A DNA stretch of 64,000 nt. Origin: Geothrix sp. GTDB taxonomy: Bacteria > Acidobacteriota > Holophagae > Holophagales > Holophagaceae. Of this stretch, positions 17,491 through 26,195 are shown piece after piece. The DNA is taken from positions 1-64,000 of the forward strand of contig JAUXSE010000045.1 of NCBI GenBank assembly GCA_030681515.1. Reading direction: 5' to 3'. The notes beneath the pieces are model-generated. The model had not been told where the DNA came from. It saw nothing but the letters and a program-made list of their open reading frames with translations, and ran no database searches. The position numbers and the translations under genes were made by a program. Position 1 is the stretch's first letter, and every line of letters begins with the position of its first letter.

Positions 17491-18081
17491 ATGCCGACGC
17501 TCATCATCGCCCCGACCCTGCTCCGCCTGATCTCGGAGGGCCGCCTCTTCAAGCTGATCTTCAGCTGGCTGCTGCGGTTCGGGTCCATCGCCGCGATGGT
17601 GATGGGCCTCTGGATCTCCATCGAGATGTGGCGGGCCGGGAATCCCAGCAGCCAGGCGGTGTTCGGCCAGATCGTCTTCCAGGCGGCCCTGATCCTGGCC
17701 ACCTACCTGGTGGCCCACCTGAGCTGGCTGCGGGCCCAGGATGTAGCCGCCATGCCGCAGACCGCGGGCGAGGTCATCATCCCCCTGGCCCGGCTGCTCC
17801 TGCGCCTGGGCGGCGAGATCTACGCCAGCCTGCTGGCCGTGCTGGGCACCGGGGGCGCCCTCATGATCTGGATCAGCGCCGGCGAGGCCCGCATGGACGC
17901 GCCCGAACTGCGCCAGCTGCTCCCCGGATTCGGCGGCGATCCCTTCCACACGGGGCTCATCCTGCTGCTCTGCGGCCTGGGCTGCGCCGCCCTGGGCCTG
18001 CTGGCCGGCTACCTGGCCTCCGAACTCCTCGGCCTGCTCTGCGCCATCGAAAGCAACACCCGGAAGGGGTCGGGGGCCTAG
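17491..18081 (+). CDS. Four-helix hypothetical inner-membrane protein
   Basis: A 196-residue protein with about four hydrophobic segments (near residues 22-45, 55-78, 105-128 and 150-182). Short Arg/Lys-bearing loops suggest inner-membrane topology with cytosolic ends. The start ATG 17491 has GGGAGG five bases upstream. It sits behind the nrf terminator and is probably transcribed separately. I do not recognise a family. No heme, quinone or transport motifs are visible. Confidence 0.8.
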   Translation: MPTLIIAPTLLRLISEGRLFKLIFSWLLRFGSIAAMVMGLWISIEMWRAGNPSSQAVFGQIVFQAALILATYLVAHLSWLRAQDVAAMPQTAGEVIIPLARLLLRLGGEIYASLLAVLGTGGALMIWISAGEARMDAPELRQLLPGFGGDPFHTGLILLLCGLGCAALGLLAGYLASELLGLLCAIESNTRKGSGA

Positions 18082-18093
18082 GGACCTGTCCCA

Positions 18094-18131
18094 CTGGAAT
18101 GCACCGCGCACGTGGCGGTGCTCAATTCCAG
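18094..18131. other. Bulged 14-bp hairpin in the gap before the WYL gene
   Basis: CTGGAAT-GCACCGC (18094-18107) pairs with GCGGTGC (18115-18121) and ATTCCAG (18125-18131). The loop is 7 nt and there is a 3-nt bulge. It lies between the convergent membrane-protein and WYL genes, so it may stop transcription from either side. No U-tract is present. The rest of the 18082-18274 gap shows no gene. Confidence 0.45.
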
Positions 18132-18274
18132 GGGCTGGAATGGATCAAAAGCAGCTCCCCGTGAGGAACGGTGAGAGCCGGTGAGACTGCATCTATCCTG
18201 GTCTCAGCCCGGGTTCGCCGAACGGCGTTCGAGGATCACGAAGAACGCGATCACCTTGAACAGCAATGTTAGTG

Positions 18275-19351
18275 CTACCGGTACTTCGCTGCCATGGCCT
18301 TCAAGGTCTTGGCCAGGTGGGCCCGGAGGGACTTCGGTTCGATCACATCGGCGTCGGCCCCGAACTGCAGGATGAACCGGGTGGGCCCGGACAATTCGGT
18401 GGCCTGGAAGGTGAGGAGCACGGTGCCGCCCTTTTCCTTGCGGACGGTGACGCCGGGCAGGGCGGGGGGGGCGTCCAGCAGGGCCTGGGGCCAGTTGGTA
18501 CCGCCTACGCGGACCTGAATCTTGAAGGGGACGGTGGCGCTGTACCAGCCACCAATCTGTAGCTCCCGGGCCTGCTCCAGGGGGCGCTTGTCGGGGATGA
18601 GGCCGCGCTTGGGCAGAGCCTTCGCAGCTTCGATGCGGGCCAGGCGGAAGTGGCGGGGCTCCTGCCGGGTGGGATCCCAGGCCAGCAGGAAGGCGCCGCC
18701 GGAGAACACATCGTGGGTGAGGGTGAAGGGCACGACAACGCTCGACCAGCTGCTGCCGCGGGCGCTGGTGCGGCCCGTGGAGGCGGCCTTGTAGGTCAGC
18801 TCCAGTTCACGGGGGCCTTCGGGGTGCCCCAGGGCCAGCAGCACCTGAGTGAGCATCTTCGTATCGAGGGCCTGCTGATCGTCGGCGCCGCCGCGCACGC
18901 AGACATGCGCCTGCAGGGCCCGGAACAGGTCCCGGTCCCGGGTGCTGAGGTGGCTGTCCGCCAGGGTGCGCAGGCCCTCCAGCTGGTCGTACCACAGCTC
19001 CGTGGCCGTGCCCTCCAGGGCCATGAGAGCCACTTCGAGCGCCATGCGGGCATGGGGGGTGATCTTGCTGTCCCAGTCTGGCCCTTTTTCCAGGGTGAAG
19101 TGGATGACCGCGGGCCGGCCGGCGCGGGCCTTGCCGAAGCGGGCCCCCTGGTCCTCAAGGATCCGCACGGCGCGATCCACGGTGCGCAGGGCCAGCCCGC
19201 CCAGCTTGCGAACGAGGCGCTCCTTGGTGATGCCGCGCTCCCCGGCATCGCGGATGGCCTCCAGCACCACCTGCAGCCGCTCAGGCTTCACCAGGTGGCC
19301 GCCGTCGGGGCGGGGGGATTCAAGCACCTTGCGGGACGCGGCACGGGCCAT
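18275..19351 (-). CDS. WYL-domain transcriptional regulator
   Basis: A 358-residue regulator with an N-terminal winged helix-turn-helix (RLQVVLEAIRDAGERGITKERLVRKLGGLALRTVDRAVRILE). A central WYL domain follows, recognisable by GGAFLLAWDPTRQEPRHFRLARIEAAK. A C-terminal beta domain (WCX-like) ends in FILQFGADADVIEPKSLRAHLAKTLKAMAAKY. WYL proteins sense nucleic acid or nucleotide ligands and often control DNA repair and phage-defence genes. This gene is divergent from recCBD across a 140-bp gap that holds a nine-unit heptamer array, so control of recCBD is an attractive but untested idea. Confidence 0.85.
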   Translation of the reverse strand: MARAASRKVLESPRPDGGHLVKPERLQVVLEAIRDAGERGITKERLVRKLGGLALRTVDRAVRILEDQGARFGKARAGRPAVIHFTLEKGPDWDSKITPHARMALEVALMALEGTATELWYDQLEGLRTLADSHLSTRDRDLFRALQAHVCVRGGADDQQALDTKMLTQVLLALGHPEGPRELELTYKAASTGRTSARGSSWSSVVVPFTLTHDVFSGGAFLLAWDPTRQEPRHFRLARIEAAKALPKRGLIPDKRPLEQARELQIGGWYSATVPFKIQVRVGGTNWPQALLDAPPALPGVTVRKEKGGTVLLTFQATELSGPTRFILQFGADADVIEPKSLRAHLAKTLKAMAAKYR

Positions 19352-19410
19352 GGCGACCTCCGTGCCCAGGATTGGTCAGTGGATGTCCAATGGCAAGGGG
19401 AAGAATGTGG

Positions 19411-19473
19411 CTATCGGCTATCAGCTATCAGCTATCAGCCGACAGCCGACAGCCGACAGCTGACAGCCGACAG
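19411..19473. repeat. Nine-unit heptamer array (CTATCAG/CCGACAG) in the recC-WYL intergenic region
   Basis: Units read CTATCGG, three CTATCAG, three CCGACAG, CTGACAG and CCGACAG. The period of seven matches the TGAAGCC arrays but the sequence is different. It ends 18 bases before the recC start and so lies in the recC leader or promoter. Confidence 0.95.
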
Positions 19474-19491
19474 CAGCTACTCTGGAGAGCC

Positions 19492-22400
19492 ATGACCACG
19501 CTCCACTACTCCAACCGCACGGAGGCGCTGCTTGAGCGGCTGGCGGCGGATGTGGGCGCGCACCGGGCGGAACGGGGGCCCTGGGAGCCCCTGACTCTCG
19601 TGGTGCCGAACCGGAATGTGCAGATCTGGCTTCAGCAGGGGCTTTCGGACGCGCTGGGAATCGCCGCCAACCTGCGTTTCTGCTTCCTGGACCGGCTCTG
19701 GCGGGAGTCCCTGCCGGCCTCCGGCCCGCCCCTGCGCCTGCTGGACCGGCCTGCCCTCCAGGGCCAACTCCTCGCCCTGTTCGAGGATCCCGCCCTGCTG
19801 GCGGAGACGGGCTTCGACGGCTACCTCGCCGGCGACGCTGGGGGCCGCAAGGCGGCGCAGCTCAGCGGGCGCCTGGCGCGGCTGTTCGAGGAGTACCTGC
19901 TCTCGCGGCCGGACTGGATGGCGCGCTGGGAAGCCGGGCGGCCCGCGTCGGAGGATCCCCGGGAGGGCCCCCAGCGGCGGCTTTGGCAGGCCCTGCGCAT
20001 CCGATTGAAGGGGGGCCCCCACCAGTGGATCAGCCTGCCGGAGTACTTCGAATCCGGCCTCCTGGCGCAGGGACGCTTCCCCGATCGGGTCTTCGCCTTC
20101 GGCCTGTCCCAGATGGCGCGGACCTACCACGAGGGCTTCCGCCGCCTGGGCGCGATCCGGCCGGTGGATCTCTACGTGCTGAATCCCTGCGGGGAATTCT
20201 GGGAGGATGTGCGCGGTCCCCGGGAGACCGCGCCGGAGGAGGATCCCTACGGCCTGCTTCTGGAGGAGCACCTCGGACTCCAGCGCTGGGGGCGGCCCGG
20301 CCGCGAGAACATCCACCTGCTGAACGATCTGGTGGACTGCGATTTCGAGGATCACTTCCGGGAGCCGGGCGAGGCGACCCTGCTGGCCCGCCTCCAGTCG
20401 GATCTGCTGCACCGGGCGCCCACCCTTCCGGCCGACCCGCCGCAGCCGGTGGATGGCAGCCTGCGGGTGGTGGCCTGTGCCAGTCCCCGGCGCGAGGCGG
20501 AGGCCGTCGCCTCGGCCATCTGGGAGATCGTGCAGGCCGCCAGCCTGCGCTTCTCCGACATCGCCGTCATCGTGCCGCCCTCCCAGAAGGACGCCTACCT
20601 GGATCACCTGCGGGCGGCCTTCGAGGCCTGCCATCGCATCCCCTGGATCGCGGGGGACGAGGGCAGCCGCCGCATGGCGGAGCTGCTGGACGGGGCGGAG
20701 CGGCTGCTGCGGTGGCCCCTGTCCGCCTTCAGCCGGGCCGAGCTGCTGGCCCTCGTGGATCACCCCGCGGTGACGGCCCGGTTCCCCGGGCTGGAAGGCG
20801 ACTGGGCGGCGCTGTGCGAGGATCTGGGGGTGGTGCGGGGCCTGGCGCAGGATCGGGCGCAGGACCCGGCGCGGGATGCGGACGGGGCCAGCCCCGATGC
20901 CGCCGGGGATCTCTGGACCTGGGACATGGGCGCCCGGCGCCTGGCCCTGGGCGCGGTGATGCCCCCCGGCGAACTGGATCTGGAAGGCATCTCGGATCCC
21001 GTCAGGCCGCCCGACCAGGGCGCGGGCTTCCTGGCCCTGGCGCGGGGCCTGCTCACGGATGCTCGGCGCCTGCGGGACCAGCGGCGGACGCCAACGGACT
21101 GGGCCCTGGACCTGGCGCGGTTCCTGGGCGGCTACCTGGGCGATGGCGATGCCGACGCGGGGCCCCTGGCGCGCATCCAGCGGGCCATCGAGGGGCTCGG
21201 GGGGCTCGATGCCGAGGGCCTCGTGGCGCCCCGGCTGCCCTATGCGGGCGTGCTGGACATGGTCCTGGAACTGCTGTCGGGCCTGCGGACCGAGGCCGCC
21301 ATGCTGGGCCAGGGCGTCATGGTGGCCAGCTACGCCCCCATGCGGGCCCTGCCGTTCCAGGCGGTCTTCCTCCTGGGCCTGGGCGAAGGCGTGTTCCCGG
21401 GCCAGGATGTGCGCAACCCGCTGGACCTGCGCAGCGCCCGCCGTCGGTCCGGGGATGTGTCGCGGGCGGAACAGGACAGGTACCTGTTCCTGGAGAGCCT
21501 GCTGTGCGCCCGGCGGCATCTGCACCTCTCCTATGTCCGCCGCGACCCGGGCGATGGCACGGCGCTGGAGCCCTCGCCGCTGTTGGAGGATTTCCGCGAA
21601 TGCGTGACGGCCCTCGCGGGGCGGGAAGGTTGGCGGGCCCTGGTTCACGAGCCCCCCATCAACCGCTTCGACGAAACGGCCTTTCGCGCGGGATCGCCCC
21701 CGGAGTTCAGCCCGGCCGCCCTGCGCGAGGCCCGGGCCGCCGAACTGGGGCCGGGCCTGCGCCGGGCGGCGGGACCGCGGCCGCTGGGATGGCACCTGGC
21801 TGGCCTGGATATCGCCGAGCCCGTGCGGCGGGCCCTGGAGGTCCGGCTGCACCAGGTTCCGCCCCTGGCCGCAGAACCTTCCGTGCCGCGGGGGCACCTC
21901 CGGATCAGTTTCGCCCAGCTGCGCAAGTGGCTGTCCTGCCCGCTTCAGGGCGCCGCCGCGACGCGGCTGGGGCTGCGGGACGAGGATGACGGCGACGAGG
22001 CGGAACGGGACGAAGAGGCCTTCGAAACGCCCTTCCTGGATCGCCGCGCCTGGATGCAGCGGGCCTTCTTCGTCAGCCTTTCGGGCCCCTCCGCGGAGGC
22101 CGCGCTGCGCCGGGGTTGGCGGGCCCTCCTGGCCCAGGCCAAAGCGCCCGTGGGAATCTTCGCCGAGGCCGAGCTCGCCCGGGCCACGGCCGTGGTGGAA
22201 GGGTGGCGGTCCCAGTGGGATGGCGGGGCCCCGGGGACGGTGCGCTTCGGCGCCGCCGATTCCAGGGATGGGAACCTTCCCGCGGTGGACCAGCCGGCCT
22301 TCCGCTGGGTTCTGGACGGCGAGGGGACCGTGCGGGTGGATCTGGAAGGCTGCACGCCGCCCCTGGCGCCGGAGGGCTTCATCCTCCTGTCCGAACGCAA

Positions 22401-22851
22401 GGCCCCGGCCCCGGGCAGGGCGCCGGAGGCGGGGGATGTCCGCGATCTGCTGAAGGCCTGGGTGGCCCACGCGGCCCTGCGGGCCCGGGATTTGCCGAGC
22501 CCCGGCCGGGCGGTGGTGCTGAGTGTCCGCCAGGGCGAAGCCGTCCGGTGGGAGATTCGTCTTCCCGAATGGACCCAGGCCGAGGCCGAAGCCCGCCTGC
22601 GAGGCTGGTGCGAAGATCTCCTCGCGGGAGATCCGGGTCCCCTTCCCATCGAGGCCCTGGTGGCGGGCACGGAGGATCTGGAGGACTGGATCGAGAAGGC
22701 CCAGGACCAGGTGAAACCGGCCTTCTCCAGCCTCTGGGGGCCGATCCCCGACGGGGCGGAACAGCCCGTGGCACCGGATTGGGCCCAGCGCGGCGAGCGG
22801 CGCCTGGGGGATTTCCTTCGCGCCTGCCGAGGGGAAGGGGCCGGGCGATGA
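19492..22851 (+). CDS. recC: Exodeoxyribonuclease V subunit gamma (RecC)
   Basis: Subunit of the RecBCD helicase-nuclease that processes double-strand breaks and recognises Chi. The 1119 residues match RecC length. The N-terminal helicase-like fold begins TLHYSNRTEALLERLAADV and contains TLVVPNRNVQIWLQQGLSDALGIAANLRF. Further on are the typical AVFLLGLGEGVFPGQDVRNPLDL and EQDRYLFLESLLCARRHLHLSYVRRD. As expected for RecC, intact Walker motifs are absent. The start ATG 19492 has GGAG five bases upstream. An earlier ATG would read through the heptamer array. The 3' end overlaps recB by ATGA. Confidence 0.93.
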   Translation: MTTLHYSNRTEALLERLAADVGAHRAERGPWEPLTLVVPNRNVQIWLQQGLSDALGIAANLRFCFLDRLWRESLPASGPPLRLLDRPALQGQLLALFEDPALLAETGFDGYLAGDAGGRKAAQLSGRLARLFEEYLLSRPDWMARWEAGRPASEDPREGPQRRLWQALRIRLKGGPHQWISLPEYFESGLLAQGRFPDRVFAFGLSQMARTYHEGFRRLGAIRPVDLYVLNPCGEFWEDVRGPRETAPEEDPYGLLLEEHLGLQRWGRPGRENIHLLNDLVDCDFEDHFREPGEATLLARLQSDLLHRAPTLPADPPQPVDGSLRVVACASPRREAEAVASAIWEIVQAASLRFSDIAVIVPPSQKDAYLDHLRAAFEACHRIPWIAGDEGSRRMAELLDGAERLLRWPLSAFSRAELLALVDHPAVTARFPGLEGDWAALCEDLGVVRGLAQDRAQDPARDADGASPDAAGDLWTWDMGARRLALGAVMPPGELDLEGISDPVRPPDQGAGFLALARGLLTDARRLRDQRRTPTDWALDLARFLGGYLGDGDADAGPLARIQRAIEGLGGLDAEGLVAPRLPYAGVLDMVLELLSGLRTEAAMLGQGVMVASYAPMRALPFQAVFLLGLGEGVFPGQDVRNPLDLRSARRRSGDVSRAEQDRYLFLESLLCARRHLHLSYVRRDPGDGTALEPSPLLEDFRECVTALAGREGWRALVHEPPINRFDETAFRAGSPPEFSPAALREARAAELGPGLRRAAGPRPLGWHLAGLDIAEPVRRALEVRLHQVPPLAAEPSVPRGHLRISFAQLRKWLSCPLQGAAATRLGLRDEDDGDEAERDEEAFETPFLDRRAWMQRAFFVSLSGPSAEAALRRGWRALLAQAKAPVGIFAEAELARATAVVEGWRSQWDGGAPGTVRFGAADSRDGNLPAVDQPAFRWVLDGEGTVRVDLEGCTPPLAPEGFILLSERKAPAPGRAPEAGDVRDLLKAWVAHAALRARDLPSPGRAVVLSVRQGEAVRWEIRLPEWTQAEAEARLRGWCEDLLAGDPGPLPIEALVAGTEDLEDWIEKAQDQVKPAFSSLWGPIPDGAEQPVAPDWAQRGERRLGDFLRACRGEGAGR

Positions 22852-25800
22852 CGGGAGACATCCGCGTCCCCCGCCCGGCCGTGCTGGATCGCATCCCCCG
22901 GCCCTTCGCCGTGCTGGAGGCCAGTGCGGGCACGGGCAAGACCTACACGCTGGAGCACCTGGTCCTGGATCGCGTGCTGGAGGGGATTCCGCTGGAGCAG
23001 ATCCTCGTCGTGACCTTCACGGAGAAGGCCGCCCTCGAACTGCGCGCCCGCGTCCGCGCGCGGCTGGCGTGGATGCTGGAACCGGCGGCCTTGGATTCCG
23101 GGGATGGCCCCTGGTGGATCCTCGACGAGGGGGCCCGGGCGCGGCTGAGGCAGGCCCGTGGCGCCCTGGAGCGGGCCCCGATCTCCACCATCCACAGTTT
23201 CTGCCAGCGGGTGCTCCAGGAGAGCGCCCTGGAACGCCGGAGCCTCTTCGACGAGGCCCAGGCCGATGCCCGCCAACTGTTCGACCGCGCCTGGCGGGAG
23301 CAGCTGCGGAGGGCCTCTGGCGGCGATCCGGCGCTGCGCGAGCTGCTCGGCGAGGCTCTGGCCGATGGCCAGACCGTGGAAGGCCTCGAGGACCTTTTAT
23401 GGCAGGCGCACCGCGAACGCGCCCGGCTGCTTCCGGACCTGGAAGCCGCTGAGGCCCATCGCCAGGCGTTCCCCCCAGGACTCGACCCGCAGGCCATCGG
23501 GGCGGGATGGGCCGCGGCCAAAGTGCATGCGGGCACCCTCAAGGCCGCCACGGGACGGCTGGCGCCATTCCTCGATCTGCTTCCCCGGAGCGCCTACGCC
23601 TTCGCCTCGGGTCTGAAGGCCCTGGGCTTCGATTCGCTGAGGAAGGCGTCCAGCAAGGCGGGGCTGCAGGGGGATGCCCAGGTGTTCGCCGAGTGGTGCC
23701 TGGCCTTCGAGCCGCCCACCCCTGAAGGTGTCCTCGTCCAGGCCCTCCTGCCCGCCGTCCAGCAGCGCCTGGCGGTGATCAAGGATTCCGAGGGCCTCTA
23801 CGATTTCGATGACATGATCCTCCGCGTGCGGGAGGCCCTGGAGGGGCCCGGCGGCCCGGCCCTGGCGGCCCGGCTGCGCGAGCGGTTCCGCGTGGCCTTC
23901 ATTGACGAATGCCAGGATACGGACGCGGCCCAGTGGGACATCTTCCGGACCCTCTTCCACCAGGACGGCCACGAACTGGTGCTGGTGGGCGATCCCAAGC
24001 AGGCAATCTACGGGTTCCGCGGCGGCGACCTGCCCACCTACCTGGCGGCACGGGACCTCCTGGCGGGGCCGCGGAAGGTGGACCTCGCGGAGAATTTCCG
24101 ATCCACGGAGCCCCTGCTCCAGGCCTGCGCGGCGCTGTTCTCCGGCCCGCATTTCTTCACGGGCGAAGTGGCCTTCGTCCCCGTCACCTGTGGCCGGCCG
24201 GAGCTGGGTCTGGAGGATGCCGAGGGGAGGCCGCTGCCACCGCTGCGGGTGCTCCGTGTGGAGGAACTGGAGGGCGGAGCCCGCCTGTGGCGCCGGGTGG
24301 CGCTGGGCCTGGCCCGGGATCTGAAGGAGCTGTTGGATTCCGGCGCGCGCTTCGGGAAGGAAGGGCGCCGGGAGGGCCTGTCCCCGAAGGATGCCTTCGT
24401 GCTGGTGGGGAAGGCCTCCGAGGGGCGCCTCATGGCGGAGGCGCTGGGGGCCGTGGGCCTGCCCTTCGCCTTCTTCAAGCAGAAGGGCCTGTTCCGCGGC
24501 CCCGAGGCAAGGGCGTGGCTGCACCTGCTCCAGGCCATCGAGGATCCCCGCGACCGCGGGCGGCTGGCCCGGGCGCTCCTCTCGCCCTTCTTCGGGCTGG
24601 CCCTGCCGGAGCTGGAAGGGATCCGCGATCCCCGAGAGGATCACCCGGCCCTGCAGCGCCTGCGGGCCTGGGGCGAGCTGGCCCGGCGGCGGCGCTTCGC
24701 GGAGCTGGTGGAGCAGATCCTCCGCGATAGCGCGGTGATCGAGCGCCTGCTGCTGCTCGAAGAGGGCGAGCGGGCCATCACCAACCTGCGGCACATCGGG
24801 GAGCTGCTCGCCCGCGCCGCGGCGGAACGGCACGGCGACCTCGCCCAGCTCATCCGCCAACTGCGACGGTGGCGGAAGGGCCTGGATCTGCCGCCCGGGG
24901 AGAACGGCGACGAGCAGCGGGTGGAGGGACGCGAAAACGCCATTCAGATCCTCACCCTGCACGCGGCCAAGGGGCTGGAGGCCCCGGTGGTGGCGGTCTT
25001 CGCGCCGGGAGCGGCAAAGATCACCAGGCTCCGCCGCTTCCACGATGACGCGGGCCGGCGCTGTCTTTGTCTCGGCGCCGCGCCCGAGGGATCGGACCTG
25101 GAGGCGCGCATCGAGGCCGAGGAGGCCCACGAGCAGGAGCGGCTCATGTACGTGGCCCTTACCCGGGCCCAGGCCCGGCTGGTGGTGCCCTGCTTCATCG
25201 TGGATTCCACCACGAAGGCCTCACCGGGCGAGTCGAAGCATCCCAGGGGTCCTTTGAAGGTGCTCAATCGCGTGTTGCGCCCCCTCCTTGAACAGGATGC
25301 GCTCCCGGGGGCGTCGGTGATCCCGCTGGAGGAGGTGGAGGCCGCGGCGCCCGAAGAGCCTCGGCCCGCGCTGAAAGACTGGGTGCTCCCGCCCTCCCGG
25401 ATTTCCGCGCCCCCGCTGGTGGCCGAGGCCCTCCGCGCCGCGGCCCGCCCCCGCCGCACCACCAGCTTCACGGCCCTTCAGCGGCGGATCACCGAGGCCC
25501 ACATCAGCGAGGCGGAGGATCCCGAACCCGATTCCCCAGGCGCCGCGCCGGACGGCCTGCCCCGGGGCCGCCAGGTGGGGACGCTGCTGCACGAGCTCTT
25601 GGAGGCCGTGGATCCCGCCCTGCTCCGGGGCCGGTCCTTCGAGGCCTGGTGGAAGGAGGCGGCCATCCGCGAACCCATCCTGCGCCGCGCGGCCCTGGCG
25701 GGGCTGGGGACGGAGGCCGCCCAGGAGGGCGCCCGGCGGGTCTTCCTCGGGTTCACCACGCCGCTGCCGCTGCGGGGTGGGGAAAGTCCCCTGCTGGAGG

Positions 25801-26195
25801 CAGACCGGCTGCTGCGGGAGATGGATTTCCTCACGGGTCTGCCCGGGGGCCGCGACTTCCTGGGGGGCAGCATGGACGCGCTGTTCGAGAAGGAGGGCCG
25901 CGTCTACCTCCTGGACTGGAAGAGCAACAGCCTGCCGGACTACGGCCCCGAGTCGCTGTCGGCCTGCATTTCCGGCCACTACGAGCTGCAGGTGCGCATC
26001 TACACCCTGGCCGTCCTGCGCTTCCTCGGCGTGACCGGCGAGGCAGCCTACGAGGCGCGGTTCGGCGGCGCGCTCTATGTGTTCCTGCGGGGGCTCCCGG
26101 AAGGGGGCGTGTGGTTCTTCCGGCCCACCTGGTCCGAGGTGCGGGCCTGGGAACAGGCCCTGGCCAACCTGGGCGGGGAGGTGCCGGGTGGCTGA
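22848..26195 (+). CDS. recB: Exodeoxyribonuclease V subunit beta (RecB)
   Basis: UvrD-type 3'-5' helicase plus nuclease of RecBCD, 1115 residues. Motifs include Walker A ASAGTGKTYT (about 25-34), TIHSFCQRVL, FIDECQDTDAAQWDIF (Walker B), VGDPKQAIYGFRGGD, LTLHAAKGLEAPVV and YVALTRAQARLVV. The C-terminal PD-(D/E)XK nuclease is intact: GSMDALFEKEGRVYLLDWKSNSLPDYG, followed by a YELQVRIYTLAV helix. It overlaps recC by four bases and recD by eight, indicating stoichiometric coupling. Full nuclease and helicase motifs suggest an active enzyme. Confidence 0.96.
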   Translation: MTGDIRVPRPAVLDRIPRPFAVLEASAGTGKTYTLEHLVLDRVLEGIPLEQILVVTFTEKAALELRARVRARLAWMLEPAALDSGDGPWWILDEGARARLRQARGALERAPISTIHSFCQRVLQESALERRSLFDEAQADARQLFDRAWREQLRRASGGDPALRELLGEALADGQTVEGLEDLLWQAHRERARLLPDLEAAEAHRQAFPPGLDPQAIGAGWAAAKVHAGTLKAATGRLAPFLDLLPRSAYAFASGLKALGFDSLRKASSKAGLQGDAQVFAEWCLAFEPPTPEGVLVQALLPAVQQRLAVIKDSEGLYDFDDMILRVREALEGPGGPALAARLRERFRVAFIDECQDTDAAQWDIFRTLFHQDGHELVLVGDPKQAIYGFRGGDLPTYLAARDLLAGPRKVDLAENFRSTEPLLQACAALFSGPHFFTGEVAFVPVTCGRPELGLEDAEGRPLPPLRVLRVEELEGGARLWRRVALGLARDLKELLDSGARFGKEGRREGLSPKDAFVLVGKASEGRLMAEALGAVGLPFAFFKQKGLFRGPEARAWLHLLQAIEDPRDRGRLARALLSPFFGLALPELEGIRDPREDHPALQRLRAWGELARRRRFAELVEQILRDSAVIERLLLLEEGERAITNLRHIGELLARAAAERHGDLAQLIRQLRRWRKGLDLPPGENGDEQRVEGRENAIQILTLHAAKGLEAPVVAVFAPGAAKITRLRRFHDDAGRRCLCLGAAPEGSDLEARIEAEEAHEQERLMYVALTRAQARLVVPCFIVDSTTKASPGESKHPRGPLKVLNRVLRPLLEQDALPGASVIPLEEVEAAAPEEPRPALKDWVLPPSRISAPPLVAEALRAAARPRRTTSFTALQRRITEAHISEAEDPEPDSPGAAPDGLPRGRQVGTLLHELLEAVDPALLRGRSFEAWWKEAAIREPILRRAALAGLGTEAAQEGARRVFLGFTTPLPLRGGESPLLEADRLLREMDFLTGLPGGRDFLGGSMDALFEKEGRVYLLDWKSNSLPDYGPESLSACISGHYELQVRIYTLAVLRFLGVTGEAAYEARFGGALYVFLRGLPEGGVWFFRPTWSEVRAWEQALANLGGEVPGG